Shown one piece after another: positions 36,383 to 45,118 of a DNA stretch of 64,000 nucleotides (its first letter is position 1; each line of letters opens with the position of its first letter). Made by a program: the position numbers and the translations under genes. The notes under the pieces are model-generated. The model had not been told where the DNA came from and did no database searches. It saw only the letters and a program-made list of their open reading frames with translations. Source of the stretch: Flagellimonas marinaquae (GTDB lineage Bacteria; Bacteroidota; Bacteroidia; Flavobacteriales; Flavobacteriaceae); NCBI RefSeq assembly GCF_023716465.1, contig NZ_CP092415.1, positions 1,589,501 through 1,653,500 of the forward strand, read 5' to 3'.

Positions 36383-37300
36383 ATGAAAAATGTATTACTT
36401 CTTTGGGTGTTTTTAACAGCATCAATCTTGATGCATTGTGATACCTATGCCCAAGAAGAACAGGAAAGCGCCGAGGTCTACCTCGACGAATATACCGATG
36501 AGTTTCAAGAAAACTTTTTTGAGGCCTTAAAACAAAAAGGTATCCAAAACTACGATAGAGCAGTTGATCTGTTTTTAAAATGTAAGCAATTGGAGCCCGA
36601 TAACAGTGTTGTGGACTACGAACTGGCCAAAGCCTATCTTTTGGACAAAAAGTACATACAGGCTCAAGATTATGCTGTTGCAGCGCTTCTTTCAAAACCA
36701 GAAGATTATTGGTATTTGGACAATCTATTGACCATTCTCGACAAACAGGGAAGCCCAATAGAAGGGATTAAGCAACGCATACCTTATCAAAATGAAAAGT
36801 TACGGCAAAACATGGCGGTTTCGCTCTTTAGGATGAAAAAGTATGAGGAAGCTTCTAACGTGTTGGGTACAATGGAGAATTCGGGTTTAAAAACAGAGCT
36901 GACTCGAAAAATAAACGATTCTTTGGAAAAAGGAGGTCAGATGCAAGAAGTTCGGACAGTAGAACAAAGAAATAATAGCAATGATCCGGTACTGCAATTG
37001 CAAGCAACAATGGAACAATTGATCTCAGCGTCCAATTTTAAGAAGCTGTTGAGCGAATCGCAAGAGGCTCTGGACACTTATCCCTTACAGCCCTATTTCT
37101 ATTATGCTTATGGCACAGCACTAAATAACACGGGAAATGCAAGCAAGGGTGTTGAAGTGTTGTTAAGCGGACTGGACTATCTGTTGGATGACAACCAGCT
37201 TCAAAATAAAATATACAAGCAGCTATCCGCAGGATATGCCAAAATTGGTGACACACAGAAAGCCAATGAGTATTTGAACAAAATCAATTCGGGATTATAA
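36383..37300 (+). CDS. Periplasmic tetratricopeptide repeat protein
   Basis: A 305-residue protein. MKNVLLLWVFLTASILMHCDTYAQ is a signal peptide ending near AQ-EE. TPR units are visible near residues 50-130 (AVDLFLKCKQLEPDNSVVDYEL and KKYIQAQDYAVAAL) and 205-300 (ALDTYPLQPYFYYAYGTAL, GYAKIGDTQKANEYLNKI). It is a scaffold protein of the envelope. It is followed directly (1-bp overlap) by the DUF4292-like lipoprotein gene and the EnvC-like gene, a conserved three-gene run in flavobacteria as I remember it. Confidence 0.75.
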   Translation: MKNVLLLWVFLTASILMHCDTYAQEEQESAEVYLDEYTDEFQENFFEALKQKGIQNYDRAVDLFLKCKQLEPDNSVVDYELAKAYLLDKKYIQAQDYAVAALLSKPEDYWYLDNLLTILDKQGSPIEGIKQRIPYQNEKLRQNMAVSLFRMKKYEEASNVLGTMENSGLKTELTRKINDSLEKGGQMQEVRTVEQRNNSNDPVLQLQATMEQLISASNFKKLLSESQEALDTYPLQPYFYYAYGTALNNTGNASKGVEVLLSGLDYLLDDNQLQNKIYKQLSAGYAKIGDTQKANEYLNKINSGL

Positions 37301-38079
37301 TGAACCTACATAAAAATATAATAAGATTCACCGCAATACCAATGTTGTTGTTCGTATTGGGCGCTTGTAAGGGCACTAAATCCATTACTGGTGGGGAGGT
37401 CAATTCGCGCCTTACTGCAAAGAACATTATAAACGCCCATTACGCCAATCAATCCAATTTTAAGACATTGAGGGGAAGGGTAAAGATAGATTACGCCAAC
37501 GGAGACGATTCGCAAGGAGTTAATGTGAGCCTAAGAATGGAAAAGGACAAGGTTATTTGGATGAGTGCTCCCTTAGGAGTGGTCAAGGCGCACATTACCC
37601 CAAAGAAGGTTTCCTTCTACAACAAGTTACAAAACGAATATTTCGATGGTGATTTTAGTTATTTGAGCGAACTTTTGGGCACCCAATTGGATTTTGAAAA
37701 AGTACAGAACCTACTCCTCGGCAATGCTGTGTTGGACCTGCGAAAGGAAAAATTCAATAGCGAAGTGTACAATGGGAATTACCAATTAAAACCGAAAAAG
37801 GCCCAAGAGCTTTTCAAAATACTGTTTCAGTTGGAACCCAAAAACTTTAAGATAGCGTCTCAAGAAATATCCCAGCCGGAAAATTCCAGACAACTAATGG
37901 CTAAATATACCTATCAGGATATTTCAGGAAATGTGCTGCCGAACGAAGTTAAGATTGTCGCCGAAGAAGCAGGTGAGCTGACCACTATTGACCTAAGTTT
38001 TAGAAACCTGGAATTGAACAAACCCATGAGTTTTCCCTATAAGATACCCAAAGGATATGATAAAATTACATTAAAGTAG
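37300..38079 (+). CDS. DUF4292-like lipoprotein
   Basis: A 259-residue protein with a lipoprotein signal (MLLFVLGAC, lipid Cys near residue 23). The mature start KGTKSITGG lacks the acidic tract seen on surface-exported lipoproteins, so it should stay on the periplasmic side. The rest is beta-rich (for example KDKVIWMSAPLGVVKAHITPKKVSFYN), a curved-sheet pattern like LolA/LolB proteins, and I would look there for its function. It sits between the TPR gene and the EnvC-like gene with 1-bp spacing on both sides, implying a joint role in the cell envelope. Confidence 0.72.
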   Translation: MNLHKNIIRFTAIPMLLFVLGACKGTKSITGGEVNSRLTAKNIINAHYANQSNFKTLRGRVKIDYANGDDSQGVNVSLRMEKDKVIWMSAPLGVVKAHITPKKVSFYNKLQNEYFDGDFSYLSELLGTQLDFEKVQNLLLGNAVLDLRKEKFNSEVYNGNYQLKPKKAQELFKILFQLEPKNFKIASQEISQPENSRQLMAKYTYQDISGNVLPNEVKIVAEEAGELTTIDLSFRNLELNKPMSFPYKIPKGYDKITLK

Positions 38080-38080
38080 T

Positions 38081-39307
38081 ATGAAAGATAAAACTTCATA
38101 TCTGTTTTATTATGCGTTAGTTATATTCTTTGTTTCATCGGGGAGTTTTGCCCAGACCAGCGAGCAAAAAGTACTGGAGGCCAAACGTGAACGACTGCAG
38201 AAAGAAATTAAGGAAATCAATAGATTGCTCTTTGCAGAACGTAAAGAAAAGGGCACCGTATTGGACCAAATGGAAGCCTTGGACAACAAGATCAGCGTTC
38301 GCCAAGAACTTATTCGAGTAACCAACCAACAGTCGAACTTGCTAAATAGGCAGATAAATGTAAACATCAGAAGCATAAGCAAATTAAGAGAAGACTTAAA
38401 TGCCCTAAAAGAAGATTATGCCCATTTGATCCAAAAAACCTACCAGAATAAATCACAGAACAATCGACTCATGTTTTTGCTTTCAGCTGAGAATTTCTTT
38501 CAGGCTTTTAAAAGGCTTCAGTATATGCAACAATATGCCAAACATCGAAAAAAACAAGGGGAAGATATTGTAAAGAAAACCGAAGAGCTTACCCTTTTAA
38601 ACCAGGATTTGGTAAGTCAGCGCAAGCAAAAAGACCAACTCATTGCGGAGAATAGAAAGGCAAAAGATGAACTGACCAAAGAAATTGAGACCCAAAAGAG
38701 ACTTTTAACGAGCATAAAACAAAACGAAGCAAAATATACTACAGCAATAAACAAGAAGCAGGCAGAGGCCCGTAAAATTGATCGAGAGATAGAACGAATG
38801 ATCAAAAGTGCGATCGCCAGCTCTAATAAAAGCTCCGGTAAATCGACCAGCAGTCCAACTTTTGCCATGACCCCGGAAACAAAATTGGTTGCGGACAACT
38901 TTACCTCCAATAAAGGAAGGCTCATTTGGCCGGTGGAAAAAGGAGTTAAAAGCCAAGGGTACGGGGTTTATGCCGATAAATTGTATCCTGGAATCAAGCA
39001 CAGGAACAATGGGGTTACCATTACTACGGACAAGGGCAGCAAGGCAAGGGCTATTTTTGAGGGAGAGGTAATAGCCATACTTACCGTTCCAGGAGGGAAC
39101 AAGGGTGTTCAAATAAAACACGGAAACTATATCACCACCTATTATAACCTATCCGATCTTTATGTAAAAAAAGGGGATAAAGTAGCTGCCAAGGATATTC
39201 TGGGCGAAATAAATACCAATCGGTTTGATGGCACAACAAAATTGAAGTTCTATCTGTATAGGGATTCCAACCGATTGAACCCTGAAGATTGGATATATCA
39301 ACTCTAA
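38081..39307 (+). CDS. EnvC-like murein hydrolase activator (degenerate LytM/M23)
   Basis: A 408-residue exported protein: signal peptide ending FAQ, long coiled coil at about residues 25-230, then a LytM/M23 domain. The metal-binding pattern is broken. Where active M23 enzymes have HxGxD, it has HRNNGVTI, and the final HxH of LHFEIR-type motifs reads LKFYLYR. EnvC-type proteins with this loss activate amidases for daughter-cell separation and do not cut the wall themselves. It closes the TPR/DUF4292 run. Confidence 0.85.
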   Translation: MKDKTSYLFYYALVIFFVSSGSFAQTSEQKVLEAKRERLQKEIKEINRLLFAERKEKGTVLDQMEALDNKISVRQELIRVTNQQSNLLNRQINVNIRSISKLREDLNALKEDYAHLIQKTYQNKSQNNRLMFLLSAENFFQAFKRLQYMQQYAKHRKKQGEDIVKKTEELTLLNQDLVSQRKQKDQLIAENRKAKDELTKEIETQKRLLTSIKQNEAKYTTAINKKQAEARKIDREIERMIKSAIASSNKSSGKSTSSPTFAMTPETKLVADNFTSNKGRLIWPVEKGVKSQGYGVYADKLYPGIKHRNNGVTITTDKGSKARAIFEGEVIAILTVPGGNKGVQIKHGNYITTYYNLSDLYVKKGDKVAAKDILGEINTNRFDGTTKLKFYLYRDSNRLNPEDWIYQL

Positions 39308-39311
39308 CACT

Positions 39312-40148
39312 ATGAAGAAATTATCAGACTTGCAAGGCTCCTTTGAACTCCACAATGGGGTCCAGATGCCCTATTTAGGGCTTGGTGTTTACCTTTCCAA
39401 AGATGGAGAAGAGGTGATCAATGCGGTAAAAGAAGCTTTGAACCACGGTTATCGTCATATAGATACCGCTGCCATTTACGAAAATGAGGAAGGGGTAGGC
39501 GAAGGAATAAGGCAAAGCAATGTACCTCGGGAAGATGTGTTCTTGGTAAGTAAAGTTTGGAATACCGATCAAGGATACGAAGCTACATTGAAGGCATTCG
39601 AAGCCAGTTTAAATCGTTTGGGAACCGATTATCTGGACCTGTACCTCATCCATTGGCCCAAAGGGGACCTGTCCAAAGACACCTGGCGAGCACTTGAAAG
39701 ACTGTATAGGGAAAAACGGGTGCGCGCCATCGGAGTTAGCAACTTTTTAAAGCACCATTTAGAAGATCTTTTGGATACCGCCGAGATTGTGCCCATGGTC
39801 AATCAAATGGAGTTTCATCCCTACTTGGTGCAGCAAGAGTTGATGGATTTTTGCAGCTCGCACCAAATCCAATATGAAGCGTGGTCCCCTTTAATGCAAG
39901 GGAACATCTTTGATTTGGACATTATGAAGGACATGGCAGCTAAATACAACAAAACAATTGCCCAGATCGTGCTGCGATGGGATCTGCAAAAAGGAGTGGT
40001 CACCATTCCTAAATCATCCAAAAAAGAACGGATCAAAACCAATTCGGAGCTGTTCGATTTTACACTTTCGGATGAAGACGTAAAGCTCCTCGATAGTTTG
40101 GACAAAGGCAAACGATTTGGCCCCGATCCGGACAACTTTGATTTTTAA
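39312..40148 (+). CDS. Aldo/keto reductase
   Basis: A 278-residue (beta/alpha)8 NADPH enzyme. The catalytic Asp, Tyr, Lys and His occur in [23 protein letters not shown] and LIHWPKG. The cofactor site is [19 protein letters not shown]. The substrate is a small carbonyl compound but is not predictable; the nearest known relatives include 2,5-diketogluconate reductases and glyoxal/methylglyoxal reductases. It is only 4 bp from the EnvC-like stop but is probably functionally separate. Confidence 0.9.
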   Translation: MKKLSDLQGSFELHNGVQMPYLGLGVYLSKDGEEVINAVKEALNHGYRHIDTAAIYENEEGVGEGIRQSNVPREDVFLVSKVWNTDQGYEATLKAFEASLNRLGTDYLDLYLIHWPKGDLSKDTWRALERLYREKRVRAIGVSNFLKHHLEDLLDTAEIVPMVNQMEFHPYLVQQELMDFCSSHQIQYEAWSPLMQGNIFDLDIMKDMAAKYNKTIAQIVLRWDLQKGVVTIPKSSKKERIKTNSELFDFTLSDEDVKLLDSLDKGKRFGPDPDNFDF

Positions 40149-40151
40149 ACT

Positions 40152-40667
40152 TTAGGAAGTAGTAAACAATGCTTTTAGTTCGGTAGCATCGGCAGGTTTC
40201 ATTTTACCGGCAAGTACCAAGCTGAGCTGTTTACGTCGTAACGCAGCGGCAAAACGTTGCTTTTCCAGCTCGGTTTCCGGCTCCAACGGTGGGACTTCCG
40301 TTGGTTTGCCGGTGTCATCCACCGCAACAAAGGTGTAAATGGCCTCATTTGCCTTGGTACGCTCTCCCGTAAAGCGATCTTCTATCCAAACATCCAAGAA
40401 AATTTCCATGGAGGTATTAAAAGCGCGGGAAACAGAAGCCTCTACGGTCACCACACTGCCCAAAGGAACTGCGCTGTTAAATGCAACATGGTTCACGGAG
40501 GCAGTTACGGTGATACGTCTGCTATGTCTACGGGCAGAAATACTGGCAGCACGATCCATACGGGCCAATAGTTCACCGCCAAAAAGGTTGTTCAACGGGT
40601 TGGTTTCGCTGGGTAATACCAAATCGGTCATTACCGTACGTGATTCACTAGGAGTCTTAGGCGTCAT
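40152..40667 (-). CDS. Acyl-CoA thioesterase, hotdog fold (YciA-like)
   Basis: A 171-residue single hotdog thioesterase. The sequence TDLVLPSETNPLNNLFGGELLARMD includes the conserved Asn/Gly-Gly helix and the Asp of acyl-CoA thioesterases. A central ITVTASVNHVAFNSAVPLGSVVTVEASVSR strand pair follows. A longer tail (residues 120-171) than in E. coli YciA holds a Pro/Glu-rich stretch. It frees CoA from acyl thioesters. It is convergent with the aldo/keto reductase. Confidence 0.88.
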   Translation of the reverse strand: MTPKTPSESRTVMTDLVLPSETNPLNNLFGGELLARMDRAASISARRHSRRITVTASVNHVAFNSAVPLGSVVTVEASVSRAFNTSMEIFLDVWIEDRFTGERTKANEAIYTFVAVDDTGKPTEVPPLEPETELEKQRFAAALRRKQLSLVLAGKMKPADATELKALFTTS

Positions 40668-40683
40668 ACCTTTAAATTTTGCG

Positions 40684-40691
40684 CAAAGATA
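40684..40691 (-). promoter_or_regulatory. -7 element TATCTTTG (minus strand) for the thioesterase gene
   Basis: Read on the minus strand, TATCTTTG at 40691-40684 matches TAnnTTTG and lies 16 bp before the start codon. No TTG -33 at the correct distance was seen. Confidence 0.45.
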
Positions 40692-40729
40692 TTGAAGTAC
40701 GGAAAGGTTTTAAAAGAAAGCGGGATTAT

Positions 40730-41674
40730 TTATTTTTCGGAAAGCATCCAAGCATCCCTGGAATCCTCAACTTTGACCTTTCGTAGGAACAGCAGTGCTT
40801 TTTGAGGGTCTTCAAAGCTATCGTAAGCCACTTGGTGCAGGCCATATTTGTTCACCCCAAGATAAAAGGCATTGTATCCTTTTTCCTTAAGTTGATCTAC
40901 CCTTTTTTCAGCATTCTGTTGCTCCCGGAAAGCTCCCGCGATAATATGGTGGTGTCCCCTTTTCTTTTTGGTCACGCTAAGGTTGATGGCGGGCAGTTCC
41001 AAAGGAGAACTCTCAAAAAAAGTAGCTTCTTGGATCAAACGGGAAACTTCTTGTTGTGCATCTTGCTGGGCCGCAACCTCTTTTTGCTGTAAATCATCAT
41101 AAGTTCGGTACGATGTTACACCCATGGAAACGGCCAATAGAATAACCGCGGCATATTTTAACCAAGGCCTGAACGAGGTCTGTTCCCTTTTCTCAGGGGT
41201 AATTATAAATGGGATGCGCTCTTCCAGTTCTTCAACCTCCTCCTTGATCACCTCACGCTTAATCGGCGTAGCGGCAAAAGCGGACAATCCAAAGGAAGAC
41301 GTCAAAAAGTTGATTTTTTCCTCTGGCTGAAATTGGATTCTATGCTCGTTGTTGTGCCATAGTTTGCCTATACCAAAAAGCTCAATGCTCTCACCTTTGG
41401 ATAATTTATTGTTCCAATCCAGTGAGATATTTTCCACTTCCTTTAGCATTTCCTCGTACCCGATATTCTTTTCTTTGGATATGTGGGATACCAATAGCCC
41501 ATCGTTTTTGGTAAGTTGGGCATTAAAGGAAATTACCTTGCTCGGTGGTACCAATGTGTTGGTGGTCAAATCGATTTCTGCGGATTTTCCGTGAGCTAAA
41601 AACGCCCCAAAACCGGGAACAACCACACAGTTGTACTCGAACAATAATTTTTCTAGGTATGAGTCTATCCGCAT
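40730..41674 (-). CDS. HU-CCDC81 and SPOR domain membrane protein
   Basis: A 314-residue protein. The ATG at 41674 gives MRIDSYLEKLLFEYNCVVVPGFGAFL, an HU-like/CCDC81 domain (about 1-120). A single membrane helix (KYAAVILLAVSMGVTSY) sits near residue 185. A C-terminal SPOR domain (HHIIAGAFREQQNAEKRVDQLKEKGYNAFYLG) binds glycan strands lacking peptide stems. Such Bacteroidota proteins are thought to link the cytoplasm to division-site peptidoglycan. The longer TTG-start frame begins against the dprA ATG and is rejected. Confidence 0.82.
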   Translation of the reverse strand: MRIDSYLEKLLFEYNCVVVPGFGAFLAHGKSAEIDLTTNTLVPPSKVISFNAQLTKNDGLLVSHISKEKNIGYEEMLKEVENISLDWNNKLSKGESIELFGIGKLWHNNEHRIQFQPEEKINFLTSSFGLSAFAATPIKREVIKEEVEELEERIPFIITPEKREQTSFRPWLKYAAVILLAVSMGVTSYRTYDDLQQKEVAAQQDAQQEVSRLIQEATFFESSPLELPAINLSVTKKKRGHHHIIAGAFREQQNAEKRVDQLKEKGYNAFYLGVNKYGLHQVAYDSFEDPQKALLFLRKVKVEDSRDAWMLSEK

Positions 41675-41779
41675 AGCCACAAATATTGCAAAAAAAGGGG
41701 GAGTACAAAATATGCAGCATAACTTTTTATTAACATTTAAAAATCTGTATTTTGTGAACAACTTTGACTCCCAAATCAA

Positions 41780-42886
41780 ATGACTGAACCTGAAATTATT
41801 GCGGCTTTACGGCTGCAAAACATTCCGAATATCGGGGATGTGACCGCCAAGAAATTAATTGCACATTGTGGAAGCCCAACAGCAGTTTTTGAAGATAAAA
41901 TGCATCATCTTTTAAAAATTGATGGCATTGGAAAAGTTACTTTGAAAGGTCTGCAGGACACAATGTACCTTGAAAAAGCCCAAGAAGAATTCGAATTTCT
42001 GTCCAAGCAGAATATTTCCACCTCCTATTTTATGGATGAAGATTATCCGGCCCGGTTGAAACATTGTTTGGACGGGCCTATTATATTGTTTCAGCGCGGG
42101 AATATAGATTTAAAGGGTCAAAAGCTAATCAGTGTGGTGGGCACAAGAAATGTGACCAACTATGGTGTCTCGTTCTGTCATCGATTTATAGAGGAATTGG
42201 CGCCTTTGAACCCGGTTATCGTTAGTGGATTCGCCTACGGAGTGGATATTGCTGTTCAAAAGGCGGCCATGGACCATGGATTACAGACCATAGCTTGTAT
42301 GGCGCATGGATTGGATCAAATATATCCTAAGGTACATGCCAAATATCAAACCAAAATAGAGCGAAATGGTGGGTTTATGACGGAGTTTTGGAGTACAAGC
42401 CAGCCTAATCGGGAAAATTTCCTCAAAAGAAACCGGATAATTGCAGGAATAAGTGAAGCAACCATTGTGATCGAATCTGCGGAAAAAGGGGGGAGCTTGG
42501 TAACCGCCGATCTGGCACATGGGTACCACCGGGAAGTTTTTGCCGTTCCTGGCAGGGCTACCGATAAATGGAGCAAAGGCTGTAATGACCTCATAAAATA
42601 TCAAAAAGCGCATATATTGACGTCTGCAGCCGAACTGGTTTATCTTCTTGGATGGGAAATTGAAGCGGAAAAACAAGAAAAAGCGGTGCAAAAGCAGCTG
42701 TTTGTCGAGTTGGATGAAACAGAACAGTCAATCTACAACTACTTGCAAATAAACGGAAAACAACTACTGGACACCGTTGCTTTGGAATGTAATCTGCCCA
42801 TTTTTAAAGTTTCCAGCACATTATTGAACATGGAAATGAAGGGCGTGATCCGACCACTGCCCGGTAAACTGTTCGAGGCGGTGTAG
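41780..42886 (+). CDS. dprA: DNA-processing protein DprA
   Basis: A 368-residue DprA/Smf. An N-terminal HhH-like region (NIPNIGDVTAKKLIAHCGSP) precedes the Rossmann-type domain with VVGTRNVTNYGV, VSGFAYGVDIAVQKAAM, NRIIAGISEATIVIESAEKGGSLVTADLA and REVFAVPG. A small winged helix ends it (residues 305-365). DprA loads RecA on incoming single strands during transformation. It is divergent to the HU/SPOR gene with little intervening space. Confidence 0.96.
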   Translation: MTEPEIIAALRLQNIPNIGDVTAKKLIAHCGSPTAVFEDKMHHLLKIDGIGKVTLKGLQDTMYLEKAQEEFEFLSKQNISTSYFMDEDYPARLKHCLDGPIILFQRGNIDLKGQKLISVVGTRNVTNYGVSFCHRFIEELAPLNPVIVSGFAYGVDIAVQKAAMDHGLQTIACMAHGLDQIYPKVHAKYQTKIERNGGFMTEFWSTSQPNRENFLKRNRIIAGISEATIVIESAEKGGSLVTADLAHGYHREVFAVPGRATDKWSKGCNDLIKYQKAHILTSAAELVYLLGWEIEAEKQEKAVQKQLFVELDETEQSIYNYLQINGKQLLDTVALECNLPIFKVSSTLLNMEMKGVIRPLPGKLFEAV

Positions 42887-43281
42887 TTTCCAAGATTCAA
42901 TTGGTAGGGAGCAGTCGGTAGTAGGTCGTTGAGCGTATTCGAAACAATAGTCGGTGGTCGTTCAACAGACAGTTATGGGTGTGGTAAGGTGTTGTTGCGA
43001 ACCGTCATCAAGAGCTCTCATCCTGAGCTTGTGGAAGAAGAGCAAAGAATTCCACCAGATTTAGTTTTCAGTTTTTTGATGATGGATTCCTGCCTGCGCA
43101 GGAATGACATTCGTCGTATGGAATGATAACAGAACAGTCACTCTGTTTTAGGGCGTTGTTCATCGAAGACTTGCCACAAAAAATCGGGTTTTATTTCCTT
43201 TTTAAAAAGGGTTTGGCAAGGAAGTCCAAATTTACCCGCTCCTTGAATATGGGCCTATTAAGTCAAAATATCGATAAAAGG
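42887..43281. repeat. 395-bp gap with dispersed flavobacterial repeats
   Basis: No gene is supported here. Two repeat types are visible. At about 42914-42975, AGTCGGTAGTAGGTCGTT followed by GAGCGTATTCGAAAC and then AGTCGGTGGTCGTT form a short tandem. At 43015-43109 a palindromic unit begins CTCTCATCCTGAGCTTGTGGAAG and ends with hairpin ATTCCTGC/GCAGGAAT plus GACA; it is related to the element at 32197-32285. A longer stem-loop, CTTGCCA (43170-43176) with TGGCAAG (43214-43220), follows. Short frames through the repeats read as chance. Confidence 0.6.
43170..43220. other. Long stem-loop near the trpS 3' end
   Basis: CTTGCCA (43170-43176) pairs with TGGCAAG (43214-43220), enclosing a self-complementary CCTTTTTAAAAAGG (43198-43211 approximately). 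It lies beyond the trpS stop on the minus strand and might take part in ending that transcript, but there is no neat T-run. Confidence 0.3.
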
Positions 43282-44250
43282 CTAATACCCCAACTTTTCT
43301 CGAACACGGACCAATACCTCATTGGCCACTTTTCGGGCTTTTTCCGCACCAAAGGCCAAAGCCTCGTCGATCTCGCCTGTATGGTTCATGTAATACTCAA
43401 ACTTTTCCCGGGGCTCTTCGAACTTTTCTATAATAAGCTCGTACAAGGCTTGTTTGGCGTGTCCGTAACCATAATTGCCCGCTAAATAATTGGCGCTCAT
43501 TTCCTCGATTTGCTCTGGGCTGGCCAAAAGCTTGTACAGTGCAAACACATTGTCCTTGCTGGGATCTTTGGGTTCTTCCATGGGTGTACTGTCCGTAACA
43601 ATGCCCATGATCTGTTTTCTTAATTTTTTATCGGTTTGGAAAAGGTTTATAAGGTTGTCACGGCTTTTGCTCATTTTTTCACCATCTGTTCCTGGAACGT
43701 ATTTGGTCTGCTCGTGGACTTTGGCCTCGGGCATTACAAATGTTTCGCCCATCTGATTGTGAAAACGAGAAGCTACATCCCTTGTTATTTCCAAATGTTG
43801 CAGTTGATCTTTCCCTACAGGAACAATTTCTGCATCGTACAACAATATGTCCGCGGCCATTAGCATGGGATAGGAAAAAAGTCCTGCGTTCACATCTTCC
43901 AGCCTGCCGGCCTTATCTTTAAAGGAATGGGCCAAAGTAAGTCGCTGGTATGGAAAAAAGCAGCTTAAGTACCAAGCCAATTCCGCAGTTTGGGGAATAT
44001 CACTCTGTCTGTAAAAAACAGTTTTTTCAATATCCAGGCCAAAAGCGAGCCAAGCAGCAGCAATGGCATAGGTATTGCCCCTTAACAGCTCCCCATTTTT
44101 TATTTGAGTTAACGAATGCATATCGGCAATAAACAAGAAGGAATCGTTTTTAGGGTTTTCCGCCATTTCAATGGCAGGGACAATTGCACCTAAAATATTT
44201 CCTAAATGGGGCGTGCCTGTACTTTGTATTCCTGTAAGAATTCTGGCCAT
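43282..44250 (-). CDS. trpS: Tryptophan--tRNA ligase
   Basis: A 322-residue class I tRNA synthetase. The signature HLGNILGA near the N terminus (residues 16-23) and KMSKS in GEKMSKSRDNLINLF form the ATP site. GIQSTGTPHLGN, DMHSLTQ and YPMLMAADILLYDA are standard for TrpRS. It charges tRNA-Trp. It is a single-gene unit on the minus strand. Confidence 0.96.
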   Translation of the reverse strand: MARILTGIQSTGTPHLGNILGAIVPAIEMAENPKNDSFLFIADMHSLTQIKNGELLRGNTYAIAAAWLAFGLDIEKTVFYRQSDIPQTAELAWYLSCFFPYQRLTLAHSFKDKAGRLEDVNAGLFSYPMLMAADILLYDAEIVPVGKDQLQHLEITRDVASRFHNQMGETFVMPEAKVHEQTKYVPGTDGEKMSKSRDNLINLFQTDKKLRKQIMGIVTDSTPMEEPKDPSKDNVFALYKLLASPEQIEEMSANYLAGNYGYGHAKQALYELIIEKFEEPREKFEYYMNHTGEIDEALAFGAEKARKVANEVLVRVREKLGY

Positions 44251-44373
44251 TTTTAATTTTTGACCGTAAAAGTAAGCATCCGCTGATTATAAAAAAAGCT
44301 GGATATATGACTGTTTGTTTAAAGAACCGGTTATGCCCATACATCCCATATCGATTAAAATTGGGAAATAGGT

Positions 44374-44381
44374 TACTTTTG
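44374..44381 (+). promoter_or_regulatory. -7 element TACTTTTG before plsC
   Basis: TACTTTTG matches TAnnTTTG and ends only 4 bp before the plsC ATG (44386), which would give a leaderless or near-leaderless message. No -33 TTTG lies at normal distance. Confidence 0.4.
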
Positions 44382-44385
44382 GCAG

Positions 44386-45117
44386 ATGCTTGGAATAATC
44401 AAAAATGTGGGGCATTGGTTGTATAGGGTTTGGTTCTATATTTTGGTGGCTGTTCCTATTTTTCTGTTTTTTCCCTTTCTACTGGCCACTACAATTTCGG
44501 AGAAGACCTATCCCCAATTTTTCTGGTTGGCCCGAAATTTATGGGCTCGTCCCATTTTGTACGGTATGGGATGCTTTCCTAAAGTTGTGCGCGAACAACG
44601 GATGGATAGGGGGAAGAGTTATATGTTGGTGGCCAACCATACCAGCATGCTCGATATTATGTTGATGCTCCATGTAAGTAAAAACCCTTTTGTTTTTGTG
44701 GGCAAAAAGGAATTGGTAAAGATTCCCATATTTGGATTTTTCTATAAAAGAGTTTGCATTTTGGTGGATAGGGACAGTGTTAAAAGCCGCACAGGTGTGT
44801 ATCGAAGGGCACAAAGGCGATTGGATCAAGGTTTAAGTATCTGTATTTTTCCAGAAGGAGGGGTCCCTGACGAAGAAGTAGTTTTGGACAGTTTTAAGGA
44901 CGGAGCATTTAAAATGGCCATAACCCATAAAATTCCGGTGGTGCCGATGACTTTTTATGATAACAAAAAGAGGTTCTCATTTACTTTTTACAGTGGCGGA
45001 CCTGGTAGAATCCGGGTACGGGTGCATCAATTTTTTGAAACCGGGATCTTGAGTCCGGAGGACACATCCACCTTAAGGGAAGAGGTCAGGGATGTTATTC
45101 TTGAGGAACTGATTTGA
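44386..45117 (+). CDS. plsC: 1-acyl-sn-glycerol-3-phosphate acyltransferase
   Basis: A 243-residue membrane-bound acyltransferase. One N-terminal membrane helix (VAVPIFLFFPFLLA) is followed by the catalytic NHTSMLD with His85 and Asp90, and FPEGGVPDE for substrate binding. It converts lysophosphatidic acid to phosphatidic acid in phospholipid synthesis. It converges on the kinase-like gene with 1 bp between stops. Confidence 0.9.
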   Translation: MLGIIKNVGHWLYRVWFYILVAVPIFLFFPFLLATTISEKTYPQFFWLARNLWARPILYGMGCFPKVVREQRMDRGKSYMLVANHTSMLDIMLMLHVSKNPFVFVGKKELVKIPIFGFFYKRVCILVDRDSVKSRTGVYRRAQRRLDQGLSICIFPEGGVPDEEVVLDSFKDGAFKMAITHKIPVVPMTFYDNKKRFSFTFYSGGPGRIRVRVHQFFETGILSPEDTSTLREEVRDVILEELI

Positions 45118-45118
45118 G

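Noticed and set aside
41675..41779. Longer N terminus for the HU/SPOR protein from a TTG
   Set aside because: The added sequence is not HU-like and begins against the dprA start; the ATG at 41674 opens directly on the HU-like domain.
42929..43485. Two + strand frames after dprA
   Set aside because: The first reads through dispersed repeats; the second runs antisense into trpS. Neither has a family-like sequence or sensible start.
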